Origin: Verrucomicrobiota bacterium
Lineage (GTDB): Bacteria; Verrucomicrobiota; Verrucomicrobiia; Limisphaerales; UBA11358
NCBI GenBank assembly: GCA_021324235.1
Contig: JAJPJM010000043.1
Coordinates: 1 to 37,084 of the forward strand
Direction: 5' to 3'
DNA: 37,084 bases
Below, piece by piece: positions 6,847 through 14,381 of the stretch. The notes below the pieces were generated by a model, which was given only the letters and a program-made list of their open reading frames with translations, was not told where the DNA came from and did no database searches. The position numbers and the translations under genes were made by a program. Each line of letters opens with the position of its first letter. Within the stretch, counting starts at the first letter, position 1.

Positions 6847-7746
6847 TTACGGCGAATAGACCATGTTCGTGCCGGTCAGGGGATCTTGCGGAATGGCCTT
6901 GAGATAGTCCGGCACCAAATCGGCGAGGTTCGCAGGCGGATGGCCCTTGTCCAATTGGTAAGCCCGCGCGGCGAGGTCAATGATCAGTTGGCGCGTCTTG
7001 ATTTGCTGCGCGTCAAACTTTTGCTCGGCACTTTGGTAAACCTTGTTTAAGGAATTGCGGCTCATCACCCGGACGAGTCCATAACGGATTCCTGTGAAAG
7101 TCCGCCGTGACCAATCGCGTTCCTGCTGCATGACTTCATCCCAGGTTTGTCGTTGGGAATCCAGGGTTTCCAACGTTCTGGCAGCCTCACGGCAGGATTT
7201 GGCATCCAGTTGGTCAACAAGCTTTTGCAAATGACTAACACCGTTCACTTCAATAGCCGTACCCACCAGTTGATCCAGGATTATTCCACCGCGCGATGAC
7301 TCGTTGCCCAGGTCAATTACATCCAAATAAAATTTGGCGGCGTCACTGGTTCGATTTTCCTTTTCTGCCAGACGACCTTCCGCAGTGACGGCAATTGCAA
7401 GTCGTTTCAATGCGGTAAGCTGATCCAAATGCGCCAAAGAAGTGGCCGAATAATCCAACGGTACCCGGCATTCCTGTTGCAATCCGGTTCGAGTTGTTTG
7501 AAATGCCTCGGCATCCTTGTTTGTCAATTCACTCAATTTTGCCGGAGAAAGTTCGTCATAATCATCAAAGTCATTCGATACCATGTTCCCCGCCTTGACC
7601 AAACTATCATACCCATTGGGATTGGGCAAAGGCGGGACGGGTGGCAGCGGCTCGGCGTCCCAGAACAGCAGGAGGCCAAGGAAAAAAACAAACGGGCCCG
7701 CCAGAATGGAAAAGGTAATCAGCCGGTTGCGGGTTCTGACGGTCAT
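6847..7746 (-). CDS. Membrane-anchored protein of unknown function
   Basis: 299 residues from the ATG at 7746 (an ATG at 7788 is also in frame). The N-terminus MTVRTRNR followed by LITFSILAGPFVFFLGLLLF is a membrane anchor with a positive inside, so the rest is probably periplasmic. A Pro-rich stretch (EPLPPVPPLPNPNGYD) is followed by a long helical part. The C-terminus AYQLDKGHPPANLADLVPDYLKAIPQDPLTG is a motif I know from many uncharacterised Verrucomicrobia and Planctomycetes proteins, where it resembles the tail of type II secretion pseudopilin-like proteins. No catalytic motif is seen. It is convergent with queD across the REP doublet. Confidence 0.75.
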   Translation of the reverse strand: MTVRTRNRLITFSILAGPFVFFLGLLLFWDAEPLPPVPPLPNPNGYDSLVKAGNMVSNDFDDYDELSPAKLSELTNKDAEAFQTTRTGLQQECRVPLDYSATSLAHLDQLTALKRLAIAVTAEGRLAEKENRTSDAAKFYLDVIDLGNESSRGGIILDQLVGTAIEVNGVSHLQKLVDQLDAKSCREAARTLETLDSQRQTWDEVMQQERDWSRRTFTGIRYGLVRVMSRNSLNKVYQSAEQKFDAQQIKTRQLIIDLAARAYQLDKGHPPANLADLVPDYLKAIPQDPLTGTNMVYSP

Positions 7747-7848
7747 GGTCGATGGAAATCTGGCAAAAAATCCGCCGGCGTCAATCATTCAAATGTTGAC
7801 GCGGTGCAGCAAATTCATTTAACCATTGCCGTCAATTTAAGATGACTT

Positions 7849-8679
7849 ATGAATGCTACGGCAACCCCGGCAACCTCGACTCCCTTGCAGGACAAACTGA
7901 TTGATTATGTCATCGGTCACAGCGGTGCGCTCGTTTCGGCACTGGTGGTCATCATTATCGGCCTGATCGCTGCCAGTTGGCTCGGCAAACTGATGGATCG
8001 CTGGCTGACACATCGGGCGATGGACCAACCCATGCGGACGCTCCTCGTCCGCATTGTGAAGTTGTTCATTTTCGCGATGGCATTGGTCATTGCACTCGGA
8101 ACGGCCGGGATGGACGTGACTGCCTTGATCGCCGGGGTCAGCGTGGCCGGTGTTGGAGTCGGTCTGGCCTTGCAAGGTGTGCTCGGAAACCTCGTCGCGG
8201 GCCTGACCATCATCTTTACCAAACCGTTCCGGGTGGGGGAGTGGATCGAGATCGCCGGGGTGTCGGGGCAGGTCACCAAAATTGAACTTTTCTCAACCAC
8301 GTTGTTGCACACCGATCAGTCGCGCGTCGTCATTCCCAATCGTAAAATCGTCGGCGAAATCCTGCACAACTACGGCAATGTCCGGCAGCTCGACCTGGCC
8401 GTCGGCGTGGCGTATGGGACAAATCTGAACGATGCCACGGCCATCGTGCGCCGCGTGTTGGCCGCCAATCCGCGCGTCCTCAAGGAACCGGTGCCGATTG
8501 TCGGTGTGACGATGCTCGCGGATTCCTCCATCAACATCGCCATCAAGCCGTGGACGAAAGTCGAAGATTACATCCCGGCCCAGGTGGAAATCAATCAGGC
8601 CGTGGCAGAACAACTCCGCGCTGCCAATGTCTCCATTCCGTTCCCGCAGCGCGAAGTGCGGATGCTTAACAGCGTTTAG
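7849..8679 (+). CDS. mscS: Small-conductance mechanosensitive channel, MscS family
   Basis: 276 residues. MscS channels open under membrane tension and release solutes at hypo-osmotic shock from the inner membrane. There are three membrane segments: about residues 25-50, about 65-85, and the pore-lining Gly/Ala-rich third helix AGVSVAGVGVGLALQGVLGNLVAG, which is the family hallmark. The beta domain (PFRVGEWIEIAGVSGQVTKIELFSTTL, VVIPNRKIVG) and the C-terminal alpha/beta domain follow. The length is close to the 286 residues of E. coli MscS. It stands alone and is convergent with the cysteine desulfurase, with six bases between the stops. Confidence 0.95.
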   Translation: MNATATPATSTPLQDKLIDYVIGHSGALVSALVVIIIGLIAASWLGKLMDRWLTHRAMDQPMRTLLVRIVKLFIFAMALVIALGTAGMDVTALIAGVSVAGVGVGLALQGVLGNLVAGLTIIFTKPFRVGEWIEIAGVSGQVTKIELFSTTLLHTDQSRVVIPNRKIVGEILHNYGNVRQLDLAVGVAYGTNLNDATAIVRRVLAANPRVLKEPVPIVGVTMLADSSINIAIKPWTKVEDYIPAQVEINQAVAEQLRAANVSIPFPQREVRMLNSV

Positions 8680-8685
8680 AGGCGA

Positions 8686-9834
8686 TCACGCTTCGGCGTG
8701 AGCCTTGCCGTGGTGGGTTTCCTCGTGGATTTTGGCCAGGGCTCTGGCCAGCGCGTCCCAATCCGCCTCCGTGGTTTCCCAGCCGCTGCTGAACCGCAAC
8801 ACCCGGTGCGCGTCCGCCGCCTTGAAGTGCATCGCGGCGAGGACGTGCGACGGCTCCTCCTTGCCGGTCGTGCAGGCCGAGCCGGTGGAAACTGCAAAAC
8901 CGGCCTTGTCGAGTTTGGAAACCCAGCGGAGCTGGCTGCCCTCCGGCACGAGCGCCGAAACGGTGTTCCATAATCGCGGTGAACCCGCGCCGACAATCAC
9001 CGCGCCGGGCAGTTTGTGCAGCAGTTGCCGCTCAAAATTCTCGTGCCACACACCACGCAAAATGTGTTCGCTGCGCGCCAGTTGTTTTTCGCGTGCCTCC
9101 AGCGCTGCCAGCATCGAAACGATGATCGGGACATTTTCCGTTCCGGCGCGCTGCCCGCGTTCCTGTTTGCCGCCGACAATCAGCGGCGTGACATGGCTTT
9201 TGGCCGGGACCTTCAGGAAACCGATGCCTCGCGGTCCGCCGAATTTGTGCGCTGCGCCGCTGAGAAAATCACATTCACCCAGGCCTTTGGCGGGCATTTT
9301 GCCGAGCCATTGCACGGAATCACAAAAGAACGGCACCTGGTACTGGCGGCAAATGGCCAGCGCCTCGCGCCACGGCTGAATCACGCCGGTTTCGTTGTTT
9401 GCGGCCATCACGGCAACCGCCCCCGGTCGCACGTCGCCCAGTTCCACGGTGAGCCAGTCCAGATCAATCACCCCGGCGTGCGTGACGGGAATGAATTTCA
9501 CGCGTTTGCCGAAGTAATGTTTCGACGATTCCATCACGCAGGGGTGTTCGATGGGGGAAACCCAGACCTCGGCCTTCGGGTCCAGCACCTGGGCGAAGTG
9601 GTGTATCGCCATGTTGTTGGCCTCGGTCGCGCCGCTCGTCCAGATGATTTCATTCGGCAGGCAGCCGAGGAAGGCCGCGAGTTTTTCGCGGGCCTCGATC
9701 ATGGCCTTGCTGGCCGCCGCGCCATATTGATGCGGGCTGGACGGATTGCCGGCGACATGCTCGGTGGCGTTCAGCCAGGCCTCGCGCGCCTCGCGCATGA
9801 CCGGCGCGGTGGCGTTATGGTCGAAATAAATCAT
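8686..9834 (-). CDS. Cysteine desulfurase (NifS/IscS family)
   Basis: 382 residues from the ATG at 9834. It is a PLP-dependent enzyme that takes sulfur from cysteine as a persulfide for Fe-S clusters or thio-modified tRNA. The start MIYFDHNATAP, the PLP Lys197 in SGAAHKFGGPRG and the persulfide Cys321 in STGSACTTG are in place; TSGATEANNMAI is the typical phosphate-binding region. Its start overlaps the stop of the upstream mutY by four bases (ATGA), which suggests translational coupling. The pairing fits chemically, since MutY needs a [4Fe-4S] cluster. No iscU or other assembly gene is seen nearby, so whether it is IscS-, NifS- or SufS-like in role stays open. Confidence 0.94.
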   Translation of the reverse strand: MIYFDHNATAPVMREAREAWLNATEHVAGNPSSPHQYGAAASKAMIEAREKLAAFLGCLPNEIIWTSGATEANNMAIHHFAQVLDPKAEVWVSPIEHPCVMESSKHYFGKRVKFIPVTHAGVIDLDWLTVELGDVRPGAVAVMAANNETGVIQPWREALAICRQYQVPFFCDSVQWLGKMPAKGLGECDFLSGAAHKFGGPRGIGFLKVPAKSHVTPLIVGGKQERGQRAGTENVPIIVSMLAALEAREKQLARSEHILRGVWHENFERQLLHKLPGAVIVGAGSPRLWNTVSALVPEGSQLRWVSKLDKAGFAVSTGSACTTGKEEPSHVLAAMHFKAADAHRVLRFSSGWETTEADWDALARALAKIHEETHHGKAHAEA

Positions 9835-11072
9835 CGGGCGGATAAGATACAATCGAATGCGGCGCTTGCCAGTTTTTTATGGGCAGCCGTAAAGGCCAGT
9901 TGTTGCATCTGTGCCGGCGTCTTCCAAATTCCCATTTTTGAGGAATTCGTGTGACTTGTCTCCCGGAGTTGTGCCCGAAACGCTTCCAGGGTGATGCGAT
10001 AGCGGGTGATGGAATGTATTACGGTGCACAGCGGTTGAAGTTTTGGAGGCTTAGCGCCGAGGATATTTTTCGCCAAAAGTTTTGGATCGGACTTTCCGTT
10101 GAGAATCTCAACGTTCGGGAACTCCCATAAATGCGCGTTGACGACTCCGGCCGGACGTTGCCGGACCAGAAAGCGTCCGTTTTGTTCGGCGACAAAGGCA
10201 ACAAAGCGCCGGGCCGTGGCCGCTTCGCGTTTACCAAGGTCGGGCAGTTCGTTGACGCGATTTTCCCGGAGGGCGACACAAAGCTTTTTGACCGGGCAGA
10301 CCCCGCATTGCGGGTTTCGCGGCGTACAAACCAGCGCCCCGAGTTCCATGAGTGATTGGTTAAGAAAGGAATGGTTTGTATTTTCGGTGGGGCGAGACTC
10401 TGTCGGGCCGTGACGTTTTTTGTGGTTGGTTGGGCTTTTGGTGAAAGAAGTTTGGGCTCGACGGAGTCTCGCCCCACCCGCGTTTAAAACCAACGCTTCC
10501 GCCAGCTTCCAAAGCCGCGCATTTGTTTCCTTCTCCTTCGGATTCCCGGCAATGCCAAAAATACGGGTCAGTACGCGGATGACATTGCCATCGAGAATGG
10601 GCGTTGGCTGGCTGAAGGCGATGCTGCAAATCGCGCCGGCGGTATAACGGCCGACACCCGGCAACGCAAGGACGTCGTCAAAATTTCGCGGGAATTTCCC
10701 CCCATGCTTTTCCATGATTTGTTTCGCGGCCCATTGCAGATTGCGGGCGCGGGTGTAATAGCCGAGTCCTTCCCAAAGCTTGTGAATTTTGTTCGGACCG
10801 GCCTTGGCCACGGCTGCGAAGGTTGGCAATTCCCGCAGCCAGCGTTCCCAGTACGGAATCACAGTTTTGACCTGGGTTTGCTGAAGCATGATTTCGGAGA
10901 CCCAAATCGCGTAAGGATCGCGCGTGCGCCGCCACGGCAGGTCGCGGGCGTTCTTCGCAAACCAATCGAGCAAAGCGGGGACCAGCCTTGCCAATTTTGA
11001 GTTTTGCAGCCGTCGCGCCGGAGCGGCGCTATGGCTCGCCGCGAAGGCGGAAGTTTTGAGTTTTGAATTCAC
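9831..11072 (-). CDS. mutY: A/G-specific adenine DNA glycosylase MutY, with inserts
   Basis: MutY removes adenine mispaired with 8-oxoguanine. Numbered from a GTG at 11072 (413 residues): Glu60 in SEIMLQQTQV, the helix-hairpin-helix LPGVGRYTAGAI and Asp161 in ILDGNVIRVL are the catalytic elements. The Fe-S ligands Cys249, 256, 259 and 265 follow the CX6CX2CX5C pattern, and a NUDIX-like 8-oxoG-sensing domain ends the protein. The start is uncertain: the frame is open to an ATG at 11165, but everything before about residue 28 is encoded by repeats (AAAACTC heptamers and a GGTGGGGCG element). Residues about 199-235, between LVLNA and LNQSLMELGA, are encoded by a palindromic repeat insert. It is coupled to the downstream desulfurase and divergent from rnhC. 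Confidence 0.93.
   Translation of the reverse strand: MNSKLKTSAFAASHSAAPARRLQNSKLARLVPALLDWFAKNARDLPWRRTRDPYAIWVSEIMLQQTQVKTVIPYWERWLRELPTFAAVAKAGPNKIHKLWEGLGYYTRARNLQWAAKQIMEKHGGKFPRNFDDVLALPGVGRYTAGAICSIAFSQPTPILDGNVIRVLTRIFGIAGNPKEKETNARLWKLAEALVLNAGGARLRRAQTSFTKSPTNHKKRHGPTESRPTENTNHSFLNQSLMELGALVCTPRNPQCGVCPVKKLCVALRENRVNELPDLGKREAATARRFVAFVAEQNGRFLVRQRPAGVVNAHLWEFPNVEILNGKSDPKLLAKNILGAKPPKLQPLCTVIHSITRYRITLEAFRAQLRETSHTNSSKMGIWKTPAQMQQLAFTAAHKKLASAAFDCILSAR
10386..10478. repeat. Palindromic GGTGGGGCGAG element inserted in frame within mutY
   Basis: The inverted ends are GGTGGGGCGAGACTCTGTCG (10386-10405) and CGACGGAGTCTCGCCCCACC (10459-10478); 19 of 20 positions pair. The centre is AT-richer. 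It belongs to the family seen intergenically at 13584-13633. It adds about 30 residues, mostly charged and polar, between the helix-hairpin-helix domain and the Fe-S loop of MutY. Confidence 0.88.
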
Positions 11073-11089
11073 GCGCACGACTATCTGTT

Positions 11090-11163
11090 GGCGCGAGGCT
11101 ACCGACGAGCCGGAATTCCGGCAAAGACTTTTAACGGCGGCTCGCAAGGACGCCCGCCCCACC
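11090..11163. repeat. GGTGGGGCG-family repeat between mutY and rnhC
   Basis: The left part GCGCGAGGCTACCGACGAGC followed by CGG and the right part CGGCTCGCAAGGACGCCCGC ending in CCCACC match, in inverted order, the two halves of the 13584-13633 element. The potential mutY start at 11165 is the ATG made by this repeat (ATGGTGGGGCGGGCG on the minus strand), so that start is suspect. Confidence 0.7.
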
Positions 11164-11174
11164 ATCGATGGATC

Positions 11175-11223
11175 TCAAAAAAACTTTGTGTTCTTTGCGT
11201 TCTTTGCGGTTATTCTTTTTTCC
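11175..11223. repeat. Dispersed 'TTTGTGTTCTTTGCG' phrase upstream of rnhC
   Basis: A T/C-rich tract with the direct repeat GTTCTTTGCG (TTCTTTGCGTTCTTTGCGG) fills the space before the GTG start of rnhC. It is read as FVFFAFFAV in the rnhC frame, which explains why the open frame extends far beyond the real gene start. A related phrase (CCTTCGCGTCCTTCGCCCG) lies just before the DUF2905 gene near 23045. Confidence 0.5.
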
Positions 11224-12186
11224 GTGAAACCGCTGAGTTCCTATACGTGCAAACTGACCGACGAACAGGCGTCGGCGCTTGACGCCGCCTTGCGCGCGCG
11301 CCAATGGAAGGCCCGCACGGTGCCGTATGCGCGGTTTGCCTATGAATCCGACAAGGCCAACATCGTCTTTTATGAGAGCGGCAAGCTGGTGGTGCAGGGG
11401 AAAGGGACGCAGGAATTCATCGAGTTCGTTCTGGAACCGGAAATCCTGAAACAGGCGCGGCTGGGCTACGAAACCATCCTGAATCCCGAATTGTTGCTCC
11501 CGCGCATCGGCGTGGATGAAAGCGGCAAGGGCGATTTCTTTGGACCGCTGTGCATTGCCGGGGCGTACATCAACGAAAGCGTGGTCAAGGCGTGGCAGGA
11601 TGCCGGCATCCGCGATTCCAAGAACATTCCCAGCGATAAAAAGATTGCTGAACTGGCGGAAAAAATCCGCAAAACGCCCGGCTGCGTGGTGAACACCGTG
11701 GTGATCGGCAACGAAGCCTACAACCGGCTCTATGCAAAGATGAAAAGCGTGAACGCCATCCTGGCGTGGGGCCACGCGCGCGTGATTGAAAACCTGATGG
11801 GCCAGCGACATCAGATGAATCCTCCGCCGGTCAAGGCCATCAGCGACCAGTTCGCGGCGAAGAAGGAAGTGGTGGCGAAGGCGCTGATGGCGCTGGGCCG
11901 GGAGATTGAATTGGTGCAACGTCACAAGGCGGAGGAAGATCTGGCGGTGGCGGCGGCTTCCATTCTCGCGCGGGACGGGTTCGTGGAAGGCCTGGCGAAA
12001 CTGGAAAAGCAATTCAACGTGGAACTGCCGAAAGGCGCCTCCAGCGCCGTGGACGAAGCGGCAAAGAAATTCGTCGTCGAGCAGGGTGCGGAGAACCTCT
12101 CGAAGATTGCCAAAGTCCATTTCCGCACGGCCTTGCGCGCCCAGGGCCTGCCCGAGCCGCCGAAAAAGGAGTGGCGAAAACATTAA
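11224..12186 (+). CDS. rnhC: Ribonuclease HIII
   Basis: RNase HIII cleaves the RNA strand of RNA-DNA hybrids. It has 320 residues from a GTG at 11224, matching the family length of about 300-315; the frame is open upstream but only through repeats. The N-terminal TBP-like domain covers about residues 1-90. The catalytic domain starts with GVDESGKGDFFGPL (Asp98, Glu99), a third acid is Asp131 in IRDSKNIP, and the AEEDLAVAAASILARDGF stretch carries the last metal-binding region. DESGKGD with Glu next to the first Asp separates HIII from HII. It is divergent from mutY. Confidence 0.94.
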   Translation: MKPLSSYTCKLTDEQASALDAALRARQWKARTVPYARFAYESDKANIVFYESGKLVVQGKGTQEFIEFVLEPEILKQARLGYETILNPELLLPRIGVDESGKGDFFGPLCIAGAYINESVVKAWQDAGIRDSKNIPSDKKIAELAEKIRKTPGCVVNTVVIGNEAYNRLYAKMKSVNAILAWGHARVIENLMGQRHQMNPPPVKAISDQFAAKKEVVAKALMALGREIELVQRHKAEEDLAVAAASILARDGFVEGLAKLEKQFNVELPKGASSAVDEAAKKFVVEQGAENLSKIAKVHFRTALRAQGLPEPPKKEWRKH

Positions 12187-12323
12187 ACCTGTTGGTCATG
12201 GCAGGTTTCGAATTATTGCAGAGTCATTTCTCTTAATTGATTTTCTTTGCGTGAAATTTACGCGTTTTAGTGTGAAAAACGCGCGCTCGATTGCGCGTCA
12301 ACCGGCGGAAAAGCCGGATTTTC

Positions 12324-12339
12324 AACGGAAATTTCCGTT
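12324..12339. promoter_or_regulatory. 16-bp perfect palindrome upstream of the zinc-ribbon gene
   Basis: AACGGAAATTTCCGTT reads the same on both strands and lies 51 bases before the start codon at 12390. It follows a shorter inverted repeat CCGGC/GCCGG (12302-12317). It could be an operator or part of an RNA hairpin; the sequence alone does not decide. The rest of the gap from 12187 shows nothing else I recognise. Confidence 0.35.
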
Positions 12340-12389
12340 GGCACAACCCATGCGAGTGCGTTTCCTGTCACAAGCAACCCTTGAGGTTT

Positions 12390-12821
12390 ATGATACCAGT
12401 CAAGATTCAATGTGGTTGTGGTCAACGGTACGCATTCGATATTGAACCCTTCTGTGGGCGGATGCCTTTTCCAGTCGCCTGCCCGGTCTGCGGTGCCGAT
12501 GGCACCAATGCCGCGAACGAAGTGATTGCCTTTACCCTGGCGACCGAAATGTCGACACACCATGGCGGCCGGGAGAGGATGGTGCTCCTGGCGGTTCTCG
12601 GTTGTTTGATTGGCGGCCTGGTCGGCGTCCTCAAAGCATTAACCATGGCGAGCGGACTTGATGTCCTCTTGTGCCTGTGGGGTTCCGTACTGGCGTTCGG
12701 CGTGGCGATTGGCGTCTATTTCTGGAAACACACCAATCATCTGCCGGGATTGGCGAAAAAAGGCGCGTCCCGATCGACCCGGGGCACTCCAATCGGCCGA
12801 AGAGTCCGGGTTTGGATTTAG
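12390..12821 (+). CDS. Zinc-ribbon membrane protein of unknown function
   Basis: 143 residues from the ATG at 12390. Two Cys pairs (CGCG near the start, CPVCG about residue 31) form a short zinc ribbon in the pattern VKIQCGCGQRYAFDIEP..GRMPFPVACPVCGADGTNAAN, which I know as a frequent N-terminal domain of Verrucomicrobia proteins. Two membrane helices follow (MVLLAVLGCLIGGLVGVL and LLCLWGSVLAFGVAIGVYF), then a basic C-terminus. The ribbon would face the cytoplasm if the usual positive-inside rule holds. No function is known to me. Confidence 0.78.
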   Translation: MIPVKIQCGCGQRYAFDIEPFCGRMPFPVACPVCGADGTNAANEVIAFTLATEMSTHHGGRERMVLLAVLGCLIGGLVGVLKALTMASGLDVLLCLWGSVLAFGVAIGVYFWKHTNHLPGLAKKGASRSTRGTPIGRRVRVWI

Positions 12822-12873
12822 CGGGCGGATAAAATTTGTGCAATCGGTGTAATCGGTGGATGCTGTCCGCGAC

Positions 12874-13581
12874 ATGGCCAAACCGGATTTCATCGAACTG
12901 CCCGATTGTGAGCCGATCCCGATTCTTTACGAGGACCGGTCGGCGCTGGCAATTGACAAGCCGCGCGGCTGGATGCTCGCGCCGGTCTCGTGGCAGAAGA
13001 CATCGCGCAATCTGCAGGCGGCCATTGAATCCTCGATCGCCGGGCGTGATTTTTGGGCGCGCTCGCGCGGCCTGAAATTTCTCCGTTACGTTCATCGCCT
13101 CGACGCGGACACGAGCGGCATTTTGCTGTTCGCGAAAAGTCACGGTGCGGTCGAACGATTTTTTGAATTGTTCGAGGGCCGGAAAATGGAGAAAACGTAC
13201 CTGGCCGTGGTCGTTGGTGTGCCGCAACAAAAGACATGGACCTGCCAGCTCAAACTCGCGCCGGATAAGAAGCGATTCAGGAAAATGAAGGTGAACGGGC
13301 GTTTTGGCAAGGAGGCGGAAACGCATTTCAGATTTTTGGAAACGCGCGGACGATTTTCATTGATCGAGGCAAAGCCGGTTACCGGTCGCACACACCAAAT
13401 CCGCATCCATTTGGCGGAATCCGGTTTGCCGATCGTCAGCGATGAGCTTTATGGAAAGGCGGAGAACAACTTTCAACTCGGTTTGCGCGCCGTGCGGCTG
13501 GCTTACGTGGATTCGTTCACAAAAAGGCGCGTGGAAATCCACGCGCCCACGGAGAAGTTTTTGAAAGAATATGGATTTTAA
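12874..13581 (+). CDS. RluA-family RNA pseudouridine synthase
   Basis: 235 residues from the ATG at 12874. The catalytic Asp77 lies in the motif VHRLDADTSGILLFAKS, typical of the RluA family, which isomerises uridine to pseudouridine in rRNA or tRNA. YEDRSALAIDKPRGWM near the start and RTHQIRIHLAESGLPIVSDELYG near the end are further family signatures. There is no S4 domain at the N-terminus, so it resembles RluA or TruC rather than RluC/RluD. The substrate cannot be told from sequence. It is convergent with the thioredoxin-fold gene, with a palindromic repeat between them. Confidence 0.92.
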   Translation: MAKPDFIELPDCEPIPILYEDRSALAIDKPRGWMLAPVSWQKTSRNLQAAIESSIAGRDFWARSRGLKFLRYVHRLDADTSGILLFAKSHGAVERFFELFEGRKMEKTYLAVVVGVPQQKTWTCQLKLAPDKKRFRKMKVNGRFGKEAETHFRFLETRGRFSLIEAKPVTGRTHQIRIHLAESGLPIVSDELYGKAENNFQLGLRAVRLAYVDSFTKRRVEIHAPTEKFLKEYGF

Positions 13582-13583
13582 CC

Positions 13584-13633
13584 GGTGGGGCGAGCGTCCT
13601 CGCGAGCCGGCTCGTCGGTAGCCTCGCCCCACC
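13584..13633. repeat. Intergenic copy of the GGTGGGGCGAG palindromic family
   Basis: This is the type copy of the family: perfect terminal inverted repeats GGTGGGGCGAG (13584-13594) and CTCGCCCCACC (13623-13633), with the inner palindrome GAGCCGGCTC. It sits two bases after the stop of the RluA-family gene and just before the stop of the convergent gene, so it may also work as a terminator. Confidence 0.85.
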
Positions 13634-13638
13634 AAAAA

Positions 13639-14235
13639 TCAATCCGCGTATTTCACGCTGCAACCGTAGGGCTTGGTTTCAGTAATCGCGACCGGCTTGT
13701 CGGTGAACAGGTCGTTAATGGCTTCACTCACGTAATTCTGCGCCTTGGTGGGGTCATGAAACGGATCAGGCTGGTTGTCGATCGCGCCCTCATAGACCAG
13801 GACGCCGTCCTTGTTGATCACATACATGTCCGGGGTGGTTTTCATGTCGTAAAGGTGGCCGACGGCGCCGGAGCTGTCATCGATCCATGCCGTCACGTCC
13901 ATTTTTTCCGCGGCCATTTCCGCCCGGGCCTGTTCCGGCGTGCGATGGCTGAAATTTTTCGGATTCACGGAATTCACCAGCAACCACACGACTCCTTTGG
14001 CGGCGAGGTCGCGTTGCATGGCCTGCATCGCGCCGGTTTTATATTGATTGTGACAGTACGGACAGTCGGAGTTATACGATTCGATGACGACGATTTTGCC
14101 TTTGTAATCGCTGAGGTGAATCGTTTTGCCGTTGATGTCCCGGGCGGTGAAATCCGGCGCGGGTTTGCCGACTTCCACCGCCGAGGCCGCCGCGGCCAGA
14201 GTCAAGGCGGCGAATAAGGTAAATACAGTTTTCAT
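13639..14235 (-). CDS. Secreted thioredoxin-fold peroxiredoxin-like protein
   Basis: 198 residues from the ATG at 14235. A Sec signal peptide (MKTVFTLFAALTLAAAASA) precedes the AhpC/TSA-like start VGKPAPDFTARDINGKTIHLSDYKGKIVVIESY. The active site is CPYC, followed by NQYKTGAMQAMQRDLAAKGVVWLLVN, TTPDMYVINKDGVLVYEGAIDNQPD and a further Cys near the end. It is likely a periplasmic thiol-disulfide protein or peroxiredoxin. It lies downstream of dsbD on the same strand, which would supply its electrons; a palindromic repeat lies between the two. Confidence 0.87.
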   Translation of the reverse strand: MKTVFTLFAALTLAAAASAVEVGKPAPDFTARDINGKTIHLSDYKGKIVVIESYNSDCPYCHNQYKTGAMQAMQRDLAAKGVVWLLVNSVNPKNFSHRTPEQARAEMAAEKMDVTAWIDDSSGAVGHLYDMKTTPDMYVINKDGVLVYEGAIDNQPDPFHDPTKAQNYVSEAINDLFTDKPVAITETKPYGCSVKYAD

Positions 14236-14310
14236 AATCATCAATTTACTTACAGTTTAGATTGTCAGAATACCAGACGCATTTCGCAGGCGTTTGGTTC
14301 AATGTTTTTT

Positions 14311-14381
14311 GTAGGAGCCGAGTCACGAGGCGCGACGTCAAAAGCCAAAATCAATTAGGGACTCCTTACGGCGTCTCCTAC
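14311..14381. repeat. GTAGGAG palindromic element between dsbD and thioredoxin-fold gene
   Basis: The ends are GTAGGAG (14311-14317) and CTCCTAC (14375-14381). The inner text GCCGAGTCACGAGGCGCGAC and GACTCCTTACGGCGTC matches, in inverted orientation, the element at 33752-33830 (GACTCGTCACCTCGTCGCC and CACGACGTAAGGAGTG). The right end overlaps the last codons of dsbD, so the dsbD C-terminus NRATKE is partly repeat-encoded. Confidence 0.8.

Noticed and set aside
7796-7824. Possible promoter before mscS (TTGACG)
   Set aside because: No convincing -10 box at proper spacing.
10924-11223. N-terminal extension of RNase HIII by 100 residues
   Set aside because: The text consists of mutY antisense and repeats; family length and the TBP-like domain start near 11224.
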